Shown piece after piece: positions 17,623-26,180 of a stretch of DNA of 64,000 nt. Each line of letters starts with the position of its first letter. The stretch's first letter is position 1. The stretch comes from Seonamhaeicola sp. ML3 (GTDB lineage Bacteria; Bacteroidota; Bacteroidia; Flavobacteriales; Flavobacteriaceae), in NCBI RefSeq assembly GCF_023273855.1, contig NZ_CP096884.1, positions 1,178,001 through 1,242,000 of the forward strand, read 5' to 3'. A program made the translations under genes and the position numbers. The notes beneath the pieces are model-generated. The model was not told the origin of the DNA. It did no database searches and saw only the letters and a program-made list of their open reading frames with translations.

Positions 17623-18363
17623 TTATAACATCTTTGATATCTTGTTTTGAAAAACAAAAAAAGCACGTTTAGACGCTTTTTCCTCGGCTTTTTTCTTTGA
17701 AGTGGCTCTGGCTTTTGAAACTATTTTATTGTCTATGGAAAGTTTAACCGAAAAATGTCTTACCTCGTCATTTCCAGTATCTTCGTAAACATTATAGCCA
17801 AAAGTTTTCTTTTCTTTTTGGCACCACTCAATGAGCAAACTCTTATAACTTATTACCTTTCCTTCAAGTTTTTCTATATCAACATAAGGAATAATAACAC
17901 GTTTAAAAATAAACTTTTCACAGTATTTATAACCTCTATCTAAAAAAATGGCGCCAACAAGTGCCTCGAATAAATTACCGTGAATATTATCACCAAACTG
18001 CCCTGCCGGAATTTTACTCTTTACTAAATCGATAAGCTTGAGTTCCTTGCCTAGTTCGTTTAAATGTTCCCTACTTACTACTTTAGATCGCATTTTGGTA
18101 AGATAACCTTCATCGCCACTGGGCACCTCTTGATATAGGTGTGATGCAATAACGGCACTTAACATAGCATCGCCCAAAAATTCTAATCGCTCGTAGTTTA
18201 TAGCATTACCTAAATCGTCCTTAAGGTTCATAGAACGATGCGTAAAAGCCGTTTTAAAATAAATGACATCTAAAGGTTTGAATCCAAGAATTTTAGTTAA
18301 TTCCATAAAAAAATTCCCGTTACGTTTAAAACGGGAATTTAGTATGTTACGAATGTTTTTCAT
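17623..18363 (-). CDS. rnc: Ribonuclease III
   Basis: The enzyme cuts double-stranded RNA and matures rRNA. Of the 246 residues, about 20-150 form the endonuclease domain with the signature ERLEFLGDAMLSAVIA and the second acidic motif NLFEALVGAIFLDRG; residues 160-240 form the double-stranded-RNA-binding domain (SYKSLLIEWCQKEKK, SKKKAEEKASKRA). It follows fabF by 12 nt in the usual Flavobacterial cluster. The 191-nt gap to the next gene contains nothing I can identify. Confidence 0.95.
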   Translation of the reverse strand: MKNIRNILNSRFKRNGNFFMELTKILGFKPLDVIYFKTAFTHRSMNLKDDLGNAINYERLEFLGDAMLSAVIASHLYQEVPSGDEGYLTKMRSKVVSREHLNELGKELKLIDLVKSKIPAGQFGDNIHGNLFEALVGAIFLDRGYKYCEKFIFKRVIIPYVDIEKLEGKVISYKSLLIEWCQKEKKTFGYNVYEDTGNDEVRHFSVKLSIDNKIVSKARATSKKKAEEKASKRAFFVFQNKISKML

Positions 18364-18375
18364 TCGGGATTCTGT

Positions 18376-19623
18376 CTATATTTTCTTGAATAATACACAA
18401 GCGTTATGTCCGCCAAATCCAAATGTATTACTCATTGCTACGTTTACTTCGCGTTTTTGAGCCTTGTTTAAAGTTAAATTTAATTCTGGATCAATATTCT
18501 CATCAACCGTAGTGTGATTGATGGTAGGAGGCACAATTCCGTGTTCAATTGCTAAAATACTAGCAATAGCTTCAATGGCCCCAGCAGCACCTAATAGATG
18601 CCCTGTCATTGATTTTGTAGAATTAATATTTATGTTTTTTGCATGACCGCCAAACACCTTAGATATAGCTTTAAGTTCTGCTACATCTCCTAATGGTGTA
18701 GATGTTCCATGTGTATTAATATGGTCTACATCTTCGGGGTTAAGCCCTGCATTCTCTAAACAATTCTTCATTACCTCAACAACACCAATTCCTTCTGGGT
18801 GAGGTGCCGTCATGTGATAAGCATCAGAAGATAATCCACCTCCTGCTACCTCAGCATAAATCTTAGCCCCTCTAGCCTTAGCATGTTCATACTCCTCTAA
18901 AATTAAAGCGCCAGCACCTTCACCTAAAACAAAACCATCTCTAGTTCCGTCGAAAGGTCTTGAAGCTGATTCTGGACTTTCATTTCTTGTGGACAATGCA
19001 TGCATGGCGTTAAAACCACCCATTCCAGCAATAGTCACTGCAGCTTCACTTCCTCCAGTAACAACTACATCGGTATACCCCAAACGTATAGAGTTTAGAG
19101 CATCGAACATAGCGTTTGCTGAAGACGCACAAGCAGAAACTGTTGTATAGTTAGGTCCCATAAAACCATGTTTTATGGAAATGTTTGCCGGTGCAATATC
19201 GGCAATCATTTTAGGAATAAAGAAAGGGTTAAATCTTGGTGTGCCATCACCTCCAGCATAGTTTAAAACTTCTTGCTGAAACGTTTCTAAACCACCAATA
19301 CCAGCTCCCCATATAACACCAACACGCAACTTGTTTACCTCGTCTAGATTAAGGTTGGCATCCGCAATTGCTTCGTCTGCAGCCACCATGGCATACTGAG
19401 CAAACTTATCCATTTTACGGGCCTCCTTTCTGTCAAGGAAATCTGTTGGGTTAAAGTTCTTAATTTCGCAAGCGAATTTAGTCTTGAACTTTTCGGTATC
19501 ATAATATGTTATAGGCGCAGCACCGCTTTTACCATTAATTAGACCATCCCAATATTCATCTTTGGTATTGCCTATAGGTGTTAAAGCCCCTAAGCCTGTG
19601 ACTACAACTCTCTTTATATCCAT
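18376..19623 (-). CDS. fabF: 3-oxoacyl-ACP synthase II
   Basis: Condenses malonyl-ACP with acyl-ACP in fatty-acid elongation. The 415-residue thiolase-fold protein shows catalytic C165 in TVSACASSANAM, the two histidines in NTHGTSTPLGD and MTGHLLGAAGAIEA, and the terminal glycine-rich NTFGFGGHN. Start ATG is 12 nt after acpP, and rnc follows 12 nt downstream, so acpP-fabF-rnc are one operon. Confidence 0.97.
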   Translation of the reverse strand: MDIKRVVVTGLGALTPIGNTKDEYWDGLINGKSGAAPITYYDTEKFKTKFACEIKNFNPTDFLDRKEARKMDKFAQYAMVAADEAIADANLNLDEVNKLRVGVIWGAGIGGLETFQQEVLNYAGGDGTPRFNPFFIPKMIADIAPANISIKHGFMGPNYTTVSACASSANAMFDALNSIRLGYTDVVVTGGSEAAVTIAGMGGFNAMHALSTRNESPESASRPFDGTRDGFVLGEGAGALILEEYEHAKARGAKIYAEVAGGGLSSDAYHMTAPHPEGIGVVEVMKNCLENAGLNPEDVDHINTHGTSTPLGDVAELKAISKVFGGHAKNININSTKSMTGHLLGAAGAIEAIASILAIEHGIVPPTINHTTVDENIDPELNLTLNKAQKREVNVAMSNTFGFGGHNACVLFKKI

Positions 19624-19635
19624 AAAGTAATGTGC

Positions 19636-19869
19636 TTATTTTGCAGCTTCTATATAAGATATAGCTTGACCAACTGTTGCAATGTTTTCAGCTTGATCGT
19701 CTGGTATTTGAATATCGAATTCTTTTTCGAATTCCATAATTAGTTCTACAGTATCCAATGAGTCCGCTCCTAAATCGTTAGTGAAGCTAGCTTCTGCAAC
19801 TACTTCATTTTCATCTACTCCTAATTTGTCTACGATAATCGCTTTTACTCTTGATGCAATGTCTGACAT
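19636..19869 (-). CDS. acpP: Acyl carrier protein
   Basis: Acidic 77-residue helical protein with the phosphopantetheine attachment site [12 protein letters not shown], modified serine S37. It carries the growing acyl chain for FabF, encoded just downstream. Length and helix pattern are canonical. Confidence 0.97.
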   Translation of the reverse strand: MSDIASRVKAIIVDKLGVDENEVVAEASFTNDLGADSLDTVELIMEFEKEFDIQIPDDQAENIATVGQAISYIEAAK

Positions 19870-19901
19870 AATCTTTTAATTTTAATTTTTAATTCAGTTG
19901 G

Positions 19902-19909
19902 CAAAAATA
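19902..19909 (-). promoter_or_regulatory. Candidate -7 box for acpP-fabF-rnc
   Basis: Read on the minus strand TATTTTTG fits TAnnTTTG and lies 33 nt before the acpP start. A clear TTTG -33 box at the expected spacing is not seen, so confidence is limited. Confidence 0.4.
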
Positions 19910-20021
19910 AAAAACTTTATTTTAAAACACATCATTACTAGAAAAATGTGTTTGTAATTTACTAAAATAACTTTTAAGTATTTTATTTTTACCTCCTAAT
20001 TGTTAATAATTATTCTTTTTT

Positions 20022-20055
20022 TTGTTCGAACAATCTTATCATTACAGTCTGTAAT
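20022..20055 (+). promoter_or_regulatory. Two palindromes directly before purN
   Basis: TTGTTCGAACAA at 20022-20033 is a perfect 12-bp palindrome, and ATTACAG-T-CTGTAAT at 20041-20055 is a perfect 7-bp-arm palindrome that abuts the purN ATG. They lie in the divergent acpP/purN promoter region and could be operators or could fold at the start of the purN message. No bound regulator can be named. Confidence 0.45.
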
Positions 20056-20625
20056 ATGAAACGCGTAGTAATTTTTGCGTCCGGAAGTGGATCTAATGCT
20101 GAAAATCTAATAAGTTTTTTTCAAAACAGCGATAATGTATCTGTTATTCAAATACTTACTAACAATCCTCATGCCAAAGTTTTAGATCGCGCAAAACGGC
20201 TTAAAGTAAGTGCATTATCATTTAATAGAGTAGCATTTACCAAGACCAATGATGTTTTGAATATCTTAAAAACTACTAATCCAGACATTATCATATTAGC
20301 TGGGTTTTTATGGAAATTCCCAGAGCATATTTTAGATGAATTCCCTAATAAAGTGATTAATGTACACCCTGCTTTACTTCCAAAGTTTGGAGGAAAAGGC
20401 ATGTATGGCATGCATGTACACAGGGCTGTGGTTGAAAATAAGGAAACCGAAACGGGTATTACCATACATTATGTAAATGAAAATTACGATGAAGGCGCAA
20501 CCATATTTCAGGCAAAATGTGACGTATTACCGACTGATACCGCCGAGGACGTAGCTGCTAAAATTCATGAATTGGAAATGGAACATTTTCCAAAGGTGGT
20601 TAAAAAACTATTGGATAATGATTAA
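20056..20625 (+). CDS. purN: Phosphoribosylglycinamide formyltransferase
   Basis: Transfers the formyl group from 10-formyltetrahydrofolate to GAR in purine synthesis. The 189-residue sequence has VIFASGSGSNAENLI (phosphate loop), ILAGFLWKFP, the catalytic NVHPALLPKFGGKGMYGMHVH with the Asn-His pair, and ETGITIHYVNENYDEGATIFQ with the Asp. Divergent from acpP, as in many Flavobacteria. Confidence 0.96.
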   Translation: MKRVVIFASGSGSNAENLISFFQNSDNVSVIQILTNNPHAKVLDRAKRLKVSALSFNRVAFTKTNDVLNILKTTNPDIIILAGFLWKFPEHILDEFPNKVINVHPALLPKFGGKGMYGMHVHRAVVENKETETGITIHYVNENYDEGATIFQAKCDVLPTDTAEDVAAKIHELEMEHFPKVVKKLLDND

Positions 20626-20672
20626 TTAAATACTCAATAACGAGATCCTGAAACAAGTTCAGGATGACAAAA

Positions 20673-21314
20673 ATGAGTAAAAAGAAAAAGAAATATTACA
20701 CTGTTTGGAAAGGGCACAAAACCGGGGTCTTCGAGTCTTGGGAGGATTGTAAAGCCATGATTAAAAATTTTCAAGGTGCCCAATATAAATCGTTTTCAAC
20801 TTTTGAGGCTGCAAAAAAAGCATTAAAGGAGAACTATAAGGACTATATAGGTAAAACTGCAACATTTAAAAGTGAGCTTACCCAAGAACAACTAAAAAAA
20901 ATAGGGCAACCTAACTATAAATCCATTTCGGTTGATGCTGCCGTAAGTGGCAACCCTGGTAAAATGGAATACCGTGGTGTTGATACCAAAACAAAAAAAC
21001 AATTGTTCATTCAAGGGCCTTTTGAGGAAGGTACCAATAACATAGGTGAGTTTTTAGCCATTGTACACGGCTTGGCATTTTTGAAAAAGCATAACAGTAA
21101 TCTTATTATGTATACTGACTCCAGAACTGCTATAAGTTGGGTTAAAAAGAAAAAATGCAATACCAAACTAGAACGTACCGTTAAAAACAAACCGCTTTTC
21201 GAGTTAGTTGATAGAGCCGAAAACTGGTTAAAAACAAACACTTACAACACCGTAATTGTAAAATGGGAAACTAAGGCCTGGGGTGAAATTCCAGCCGATT
21301 TTGGACGAAAATAA
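20673..21314 (+). CDS. Viroplasmin-domain ribonuclease H
   Basis: Residues 5-55 form a Caulimovirus-viroplasmin-like domain (YYTVWKGHKTGVFESWEDC, AQYKSFSTFEAA), which in RNase H1 proteins binds RNA/DNA hybrids. The rest is an RNase H catalytic domain: SVDAAVSGNPGKMEYRG (first Asp), NNIGEFLAIVHGLAFL (Glu), MYTDSRTAISWV (Asp) and a late Asp in IPADFGR. It removes RNA from hybrids. The frame is open 9 nt further upstream, but those codons come from a dispersed repeat (AGTTCAGGATGACAAA), so the ATG at 20673 is preferred. Confidence 0.9.
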   Translation: MSKKKKKYYTVWKGHKTGVFESWEDCKAMIKNFQGAQYKSFSTFEAAKKALKENYKDYIGKTATFKSELTQEQLKKIGQPNYKSISVDAAVSGNPGKMEYRGVDTKTKKQLFIQGPFEEGTNNIGEFLAIVHGLAFLKKHNSNLIMYTDSRTAISWVKKKKCNTKLERTVKNKPLFELVDRAENWLKTNTYNTVIVKWETKAWGEIPADFGRK

Positions 21315-21353
21315 CTCATTTTAAAGCCTACGCTTACAGTCTAAAAAATATTC

Positions 21354-21383
21354 TTGAATACCTACTTAAAAGACTTATATTTG
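21354..21383 (+). promoter_or_regulatory. Promoter of the PfkB-type kinase gene
   Basis: TTG (21354-21356), a 19-nt spacer and TATATTTG (21376-21383) fit the Bacteroidota promoter form; the -33 box is CTTG, one base off TTTG. The kinase ATG is 22 nt downstream of the -7 box. Confidence 0.55.
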
Positions 21384-21405
21384 CACAGAATCATCAATCC
21401 TTTTT

Positions 21406-22332
21406 ATGGGTAAATTAGTTATTGTAGGTACTATAGCTTTTGATGCTATTGAAACGCCTTTCGGGAAAACCGATAAAATCCTAGGGGGAGCAGCTACATT
21501 TATAAGTCTGGCTGCCTCACATTTCAATGTAAACGCTACAGCAGTTTCAATTGTTGGAGGCGACTTTCCTCAAGAATACTTAGATCTCTTAACAGAACGA
21601 AATATAGATTTGTCTGGAGTAGAAATAGTAAAAGATGGTAAAACATTCTTTTGGAGCGGTCGCTACCATAACGACATGAACTCCAGAGACACTTTAGTTA
21701 CAGAACTAAACACACTCGCCGATTTTAATCCTGTTGTCCCTGAAGACTACAGAGATGCCAACGTTGTTATGTTAGGTAACTTACATCCTATAGTTCAAGC
21801 TGGTGTATTAGATCAAATGACAGAAAAACCAGGTTTAGTTGTTTTAGATACAATGAATTTCTGGATGGATACCGCTCTAGAGGATTTGCACAACGTTATA
21901 AAACGTGTAGACGTAATTACTATAAATGACGAAGAAGCAAGACAACTTACTGGTGAATACTCTTTGGTAGTTGCTGCTAGAAAGATTCAGGATATGGGCC
22001 CAAAATACGTGGTCATAAAAAAAGGAGAACATGGCGCGTTGCTGTTTAACGATGACAATGTGTTTTATGCGCCAGCGCTTCCGTTAGAAGAAGTATTCGA
22101 CCCAACTGGCGCTGGAGATACCTTCGCTGGAGGGTTTGCCGGTTATTTAGCGAAGACGAACGACATATCATTCGAAAACATGAAGAATGCAATTATTTAC
22201 GGATCCACATTGGCTTCTTTCTGTGTTGAAAAATTTGGAACAGAACGCATGGTAAATTTATCGAGCGAAGAAGTACATAAACGATTACTGCAGTTTAAAC
22301 AACTAACGCAGTTTGAAATAGAATTAGAATAA
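21406..22332 (+). CDS. PfkB-family sugar or nucleoside kinase
   Basis: The 308-residue product has the ribokinase fold: an N-terminal GxxxxD-like opening (VGTIAFDAIETP), a GGAATFISLAA motif, and the C-terminal ATP/anion-hole signature DPTGAGDTFAGGFAGYL with the catalytic Asp. The substrate is not determined; related proteins phosphorylate ribose, fructose, adenosine or other sugars. It precedes a PurF-like gene, and a link with purine salvage or ribose phosphates is a reasonable but untested idea. Confidence 0.88.
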   Translation: MGKLVIVGTIAFDAIETPFGKTDKILGGAATFISLAASHFNVNATAVSIVGGDFPQEYLDLLTERNIDLSGVEIVKDGKTFFWSGRYHNDMNSRDTLVTELNTLADFNPVVPEDYRDANVVMLGNLHPIVQAGVLDQMTEKPGLVVLDTMNFWMDTALEDLHNVIKRVDVITINDEEARQLTGEYSLVVAARKIQDMGPKYVVIKKGEHGALLFNDDNVFYAPALPLEEVFDPTGAGDTFAGGFAGYLAKTNDISFENMKNAIIYGSTLASFCVEKFGTERMVNLSSEEVHKRLLQFKQLTQFEIELE

Positions 22333-22336
22333 ACCG

Positions 22337-22365
22337 ACGCGCTCAAATTTGGGCGCGTTTTTATT
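22337..22365 (+). terminator. Intrinsic terminator after the kinase gene
   Basis: ACGCGCTC pairs with GGGCGCGT (one U-G pair) around a 6-nt loop, followed by TTTTTATTT. It starts 5 nt after the kinase stop. Confidence 0.8.
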
Positions 22366-22517
22366 TAAAAATAAAACTCCAAAATGATGTCATTTTGGAA
22401 TCAATAATTTGTCATTCCTGCGAAAGCAGGAAACTAAAACTAGAAATATCTAGATAAGCTATTTTATTATTTCCGTACGTCTAACTAAAGACTGTTAGAG
22501 GCGAAAAAAAATTAAAT

Positions 22518-24416
22518 ATGAGTGATATCTTAAAACATGAATGTGGTATAGCTGTAATTAGACTGTTAAAACCACTGGAATACTACAAAGAAAAATACGG
22601 TAGTGCATTTTATGGGGTTAATAAAATGTACCTCATGATGGAAAAACAACATAACCGCGGCCAAGACGGTGCCGGTTTTGCAAGTATTAAATTAGATACA
22701 AAACCAGGAGAGCGATACATAAGTAGGGTGCGTTCTATTCAACAACAGCCTATTCAAGATATTTTTGGTCAAATTAATGACAGAATTAACTCTTCGTTTA
22801 AAGAAAACCCAGAATATGTTGATGATGTTGCGGCTCAAAAAAAGAATATCCCTTACATAGGCGAGGTCCTTTTGGGTCATGTTCGCTACGGTACATTTGG
22901 TAAAAATAGTGTAGAAAGTGTACATCCTTTTTTAAGACAAAACAACTGGATGCACCGTAACCTCATCATGGCAGGAAACTTTAACATGACTAATGTTAAG
23001 GAGTTATTCGGAAACCTCATAGAGTTAGGTCAGCACCCTAAAGAGTATACAGATACGATTACGGTGATGGAGAAAATTGGTCACTTTTTAGATGACGCCG
23101 TAAGCAAAATATATAAAGACTTGAAACGCGAGGGGTACAATAAACGTGAAGCTTCTCCATTAATTGCAGAACGATTAAAGCTTTCTAAATTACTAAAACG
23201 TGCCGCTAAAAACTGGGATGGCGGTTATGCTATGGCCGGACTTATAGGTCATGGCGACATGTTTGTATTGAGAGACCCTGCTGGTATTCGCCCAGCCTAC
23301 TATTACCAAGATGATGAAGTGGTAGTGGTGGCTTCAGAGCGCCCTGTAATTCAAACCGTATTTAACGTGCCTTTTGAGTCGGTACACGAACTACCTCCAG
23401 GAAATGCCATCATCGCCAAAAAATCTGGTGCGGTAAAAATAAAACAGATTTTAGAACCTTTAGAAAGGAAAGCATGTTCATTTGAGCGCATATACTTCTC
23501 TCGCGGAAGTGATGCCGAAATTTATCAGGAACGAAAAACACTAGGTAAATTGTTAATGCCAAAAGTAATGGAGGCCATTAATAATGATACAAAAAATACG
23601 GTATTCTCATACATACCAAATACTGCAGAAACATCGTTTTATGGTATGGTTGAAACTGCTGAAAATGAACTAAACAAAACTAAAACCAAAACCATACTTA
23701 ACGGACAACGCAATATCTCTGCCGAAAAGGTTACCGAAATTCTTTCTGAAAGAATTAGAACAGAAAAAATTGCTATTAAAGATGTTAAACTGAGAACATT
23801 TATTACTGAAGATAGCAGTAGAGATGATTTAGTTGCTCACGTATACGATATTACCTATGGTGTTGTAAAACCCGATGATAATCTTGTTATTATTGATGAT
23901 AGTATTGTAAGAGGTACTACTTTAAAGAAAAGTATTTTAAAAATGCTTGATCGATTAAGTCCAAAGAAGATTATAGTAGTGTCTTCAGCACCTCAAATAC
24001 GTTATCCAGATTGTTATGGTATAGACATGGCTAACCTAGAAAGCCTTGTTGCTTTTAGAGCTGCTTTAGCTTTACATAAAGACAATAATACTTATGATAC
24101 TATAGAAACTGTTTACAAAAAGTGTAAAGCTCAAATTAATTTAGCCGATAAAGAGGTAAAAAACTTTGTAAAGGAAATTTACGATCCATTTACAGACAAA
24201 CAGATATCAAACAAAATTGCTGAGTTACTTAGTGATGAGACCATAAAAGCTGAAGTAAAAATTATTTTCCAACCTGTAGAGAATTTACATAAAGCATGTC
24301 CGAAAAATTTAGGAGATTGGTATTTTACAGGAAACTATCCTACCGTTGGAGGAAATAGGGTTGTGAATAAGGCATTCATCAATTTTTATGAAGGTAATAA
24401 AGAACGGGCCTATTAA
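22518..24416 (+). CDS. Long amidophosphoribosyltransferase-like (PurF-like) protein
   Basis: PurF makes phosphoribosylamine from PRPP and glutamine. The 632-residue protein has an N-terminal glutaminase domain (C9 in HECGI, then QHNRGQDGAGFAS, LLGHVRYGTFG) and a C-terminal phosphoribosyltransferase domain with the PRPP motif VIIDDSIVRGTTLKKSI. It is over 100 residues longer than standard PurF, with insertions in the glutaminase domain and a distinct C-terminus. The nucleophile cysteine at position 9 implies either removal of a short propeptide or a modified reaction. It is probably a Bacteroidota-specific paralogue rather than the main PurF; a pathway role cannot be fixed from sequence. Confidence 0.85.
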   Translation: MSDILKHECGIAVIRLLKPLEYYKEKYGSAFYGVNKMYLMMEKQHNRGQDGAGFASIKLDTKPGERYISRVRSIQQQPIQDIFGQINDRINSSFKENPEYVDDVAAQKKNIPYIGEVLLGHVRYGTFGKNSVESVHPFLRQNNWMHRNLIMAGNFNMTNVKELFGNLIELGQHPKEYTDTITVMEKIGHFLDDAVSKIYKDLKREGYNKREASPLIAERLKLSKLLKRAAKNWDGGYAMAGLIGHGDMFVLRDPAGIRPAYYYQDDEVVVVASERPVIQTVFNVPFESVHELPPGNAIIAKKSGAVKIKQILEPLERKACSFERIYFSRGSDAEIYQERKTLGKLLMPKVMEAINNDTKNTVFSYIPNTAETSFYGMVETAENELNKTKTKTILNGQRNISAEKVTEILSERIRTEKIAIKDVKLRTFITEDSSRDDLVAHVYDITYGVVKPDDNLVIIDDSIVRGTTLKKSILKMLDRLSPKKIIVVSSAPQIRYPDCYGIDMANLESLVAFRAALALHKDNNTYDTIETVYKKCKAQINLADKEVKNFVKEIYDPFTDKQISNKIAELLSDETIKAEVKIIFQPVENLHKACPKNLGDWYFTGNYPTVGGNRVVNKAFINFYEGNKERAY

Positions 24417-24532
24417 TTACGAAATTCATAACGTTTTTTACGGTTAATCCGCAAACATTGCGTTTTGTCCGATAAATATGTATTTTATCTAATAAATAAG
24501 TTGGTTAACTAAAATACATCTAATTTAGACTC

Positions 24533-24605
24533 ACCATAACATAAGTAGGTTAAGTTCATGGTAGATTTGGGGCAAAAAAAGGTGAACTCTCGTTCGCCTT
24601 TTTTT
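24533..24605 (+). ncRNA. Structured small RNA unit, copy 1
   Basis: The unit begins ACCATAAC and contains a conserved single-stranded segment GTAGATTTGGGGCAAAA between two hairpins. The first hairpin pairs ACCAT with ATGGT; the second is a terminator, AAAGGTGAAC / GTTCGCCTTT, with one U-G pair and a T-run. It is the most diverged of three copies. The DNA before it is not shared with copies 2 and 3. Resembles a self-terminating small RNA; could belong to a known Bacteroidota RNA family such as Flavo-1, which I could not test. Confidence 0.65.
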
Positions 24606-24693
24606 ATACACTTTTGTGAACCAAAAACACTTTTCTCTTCAAAATAAGTGTTTACTTTCTCTTTTTATATTTTCTACTTTCTAAATAAAACTG

Positions 24694-24762
24694 TTAAGCC
24701 AATTTATAGGTAGTTCAGCCAAAAAAATTCTTAAGTCCTTTTAACGAACATACATTTGGAGG
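24694..24762 (+). promoter_or_regulatory. Shared upstream region and promoter of RNA copy 2
   Basis: TTAAGCCAATTTATAGG followed by AGTTCAGCCAAAAAA is shared with 25061-25095 before copy 3. In both, TACATTTG (here 24751-24758), a good -7 box, ends 4 nt before the ACCATAAC start; an ATTC/TTTC tetramer sits 20 nt upstream. Promoter plus RNA make a 140-nt unit, the same length in both copies. Confidence 0.6.
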
Positions 24763-24833
24763 ACCATAACATAAGTAGGTTAAGTTTATGGTAGATTTGG
24801 GGCAAAAAAGGTGAACTCTCGTTCACCTTTTTT
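24763..24833 (+). ncRNA. Structured small RNA unit, copy 2
   Basis: Same layout as copy 1: ACCATAA pairs with TTATGGT, then the invariant GTAGATTTGGGGCAAAA segment, then a terminator stem AAAGGTGAAC / GTTCACCTTT with loop TCTC and six or more T residues. The stem is fully Watson-Crick here. A TACATTTG box lies 4 nt upstream, so transcription should start at or near the first base of the unit. Confidence 0.7.
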
Positions 24834-25060
24834 ATTTTCTATACTTTACAAAGAATTTATTGAAATCAACTTTCCACTGGTGTAGTTCACTGATTTCATT
24901 TTGACTTTAAGATAAAAGCCGAAATTCTGTATTTTGATTCTCGTTTTCAAGGAATGACAATCCTGGCTATCTGGAGGTAAGCAGGCAGGTTCAAAGGAAA
25001 CCAGTTGCAAGCATACTAGGAATTCTTTTCGATTAACCGCATTTTTTTGCCATAGCTCTA

Positions 25061-25129
25061 TTAAGCCAATTTATAGGCAGTTCAGCCAAAAAATTTCACC
25101 AGTTCTCATAACAAATATACATTTGAAGA
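25061..25129 (+). promoter_or_regulatory. Shared upstream region and promoter of RNA copy 3
   Basis: Repeats the 24694-24762 segment, including TTAAGCCAATTTATAGG and the TACATTTG box (25118-25125) ending 4 nt before the RNA unit. TTTC at 25094-25097 lies 20 nt before the -7 box. Confidence 0.6.
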
Positions 25130-25200
25130 ACCATAACATAAGTAGGTTAAGTTTATGGTAGATTTGGGGCAAAAAGGTGAGCGTTCTAGCTCACCTTTTT
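25130..25200 (+). ncRNA. Structured small RNA unit, copy 3
   Basis: The body is nearly identical to copy 2, but the terminator stem is AAAGGTGAGC / GCTCACCTTT with loop GTTCTA. Relative to copy 2 an A-U pair has become G-C by changes on both arms, a compensatory change that argues the hairpin is kept as RNA structure. The conserved GTAGATTTGGGGCAAAA segment is unchanged. Confidence 0.7.
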
Positions 25201-25387
25201 CATTTTTAATTCCCATGAAAATGGAATTCTCTTCTCTTATTTTTAAATTAAAAGTTTGCAAACCTAAGTGCTTAGTGCAAGTATTCTTAAGTTGAATACA
25301 TTATAAGAATATTTAATCACAACAGGGATTGAAAGCATGAGCCCTTGTGGTAACCTGTCTACTTTCGTTAATGTTTGCAGGCTGTAT

Positions 25388-25420
25388 AAAAAAATCGCTT
25401 AGGAAAACTCCTAAACGATT
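25388..25420 (-). terminator. Intrinsic terminator of the superoxide dismutase gene
   Basis: On the minus strand AATCGTTTAGGA pairs with TCCTAAGCGATT (one U-G pair) with a 4-nt loop and seven T residues. Confidence 0.8.
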
Positions 25421-25447
25421 CTTTATAACACTTAAAATTGTAATCGA

Positions 25448-26056
25448 TTATTTTGCCTCAGCGTAACGTCTTTCTACCTCGTTCCAGTTAATTACATTGA
25501 AGAACGCACTAATGTAATCAGGACGTCTATTTTGGTAGTTTAAGTAGTAAGCATGCTCCCATACATCTAATCCTAAAATCGGTGTTCCTCCACAACCAAC
25601 TTCTGGCATTAATGGATTATCTTGATTTGGAGTAGAGCAAATTTCTAACTTACCGCCTTCATGAACACATAACCATGCCCAACCAGACCCAAAACGTGTT
25701 GCAGCAGCTTTACTAAAAGCAGCAATAAAATCATCTTTAGAACCAAATTCTGCTTCTATAGCATCTTTTAACTCTCCAGACAAATACCCTCTGTCTTCAG
25801 GGTTCATTACAGTCCAGAATAAAGAGTGGTTGTAAAAACCACCTCCATTGTTTCGTACTGCGCCATTACTCAAATCTAAATTTGTAAGGATATCTTCGAT
25901 AGATTGTCCTTCTAAATCGGTTCCAGCTATAGCGTTGTTTAAGTTATTTGTATATCCAGCATGATGTTTAGAATGGTGGATCTCCATTGTACGAGCGTCC
26001 ATATGTGGTTCTAACGCATCATAAGCATACCCTAATTCAGGTAATTCAAAAGCCAT
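25448..26056 (-). CDS. sodA: Superoxide dismutase (Fe/Mn family)
   Basis: Destroys superoxide. The 202-residue sequence has the metal ligand H27 in [42 protein letters not shown] and [19 protein letters not shown] with the Asp and His ligands. The glutamine in TPNQ suggests the manganese or cambialistic form. No signal peptide. A minus-strand TAAATTTG box (26094-26101) lies about 38 nt before the start. Confidence 0.95.
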   Translation of the reverse strand: MAFELPELGYAYDALEPHMDARTMEIHHSKHHAGYTNNLNNAIAGTDLEGQSIEDILTNLDLSNGAVRNNGGGFYNHSLFWTVMNPEDRGYLSGELKDAIEAEFGSKDDFIAAFSKAAATRFGSGWAWLCVHEGGKLEICSTPNQDNPLMPEVGCGGTPILGLDVWEHAYYLNYQNRRPDYISAFFNVINWNEVERRYAEAK

Positions 26057-26093
26057 AATTTCTTGTTTTATCTATTAGTAATTAATTTCATCC

Positions 26094-26123
26094 CAAATTT
26101 ACATATAATAGGCTTCAATTAAA
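26094..26123 (-). promoter_or_regulatory. Candidate promoter of the superoxide dismutase gene
   Basis: Read on the minus strand, TTTA, 18 nt and TAAATTTG approximate the Bacteroidota promoter. The -7 box is good, the -33 box is one base off. Confidence 0.45.
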
Positions 26124-26180
26124 AATAATATATTACTATGAAACCATTGATAGTTTTTATCTTGTAACAAATTCTTTAAC

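Larger units (their letters stand above)
24417..25387. other. Gene-free region around the small RNA units
   Basis: Apart from the three RNA units and their promoters, no coding frame is convincing in this stretch. 24940-25020 contains AATGACAATCCTGGC, related to the dispersed hairpin repeats. 25315-25370 contains a partial inverted repeat (CACAACAGGG against CCCTTGTGG) of unknown meaning. The rest shows nothing I can name. Confidence 0.6.

Noticed and set aside
25327..25335. GATTGAAAG, which resembles the end of some CRISPR repeats
   Set aside because: It occurs once, without regularly spaced copies or cas genes. Chance similarity.
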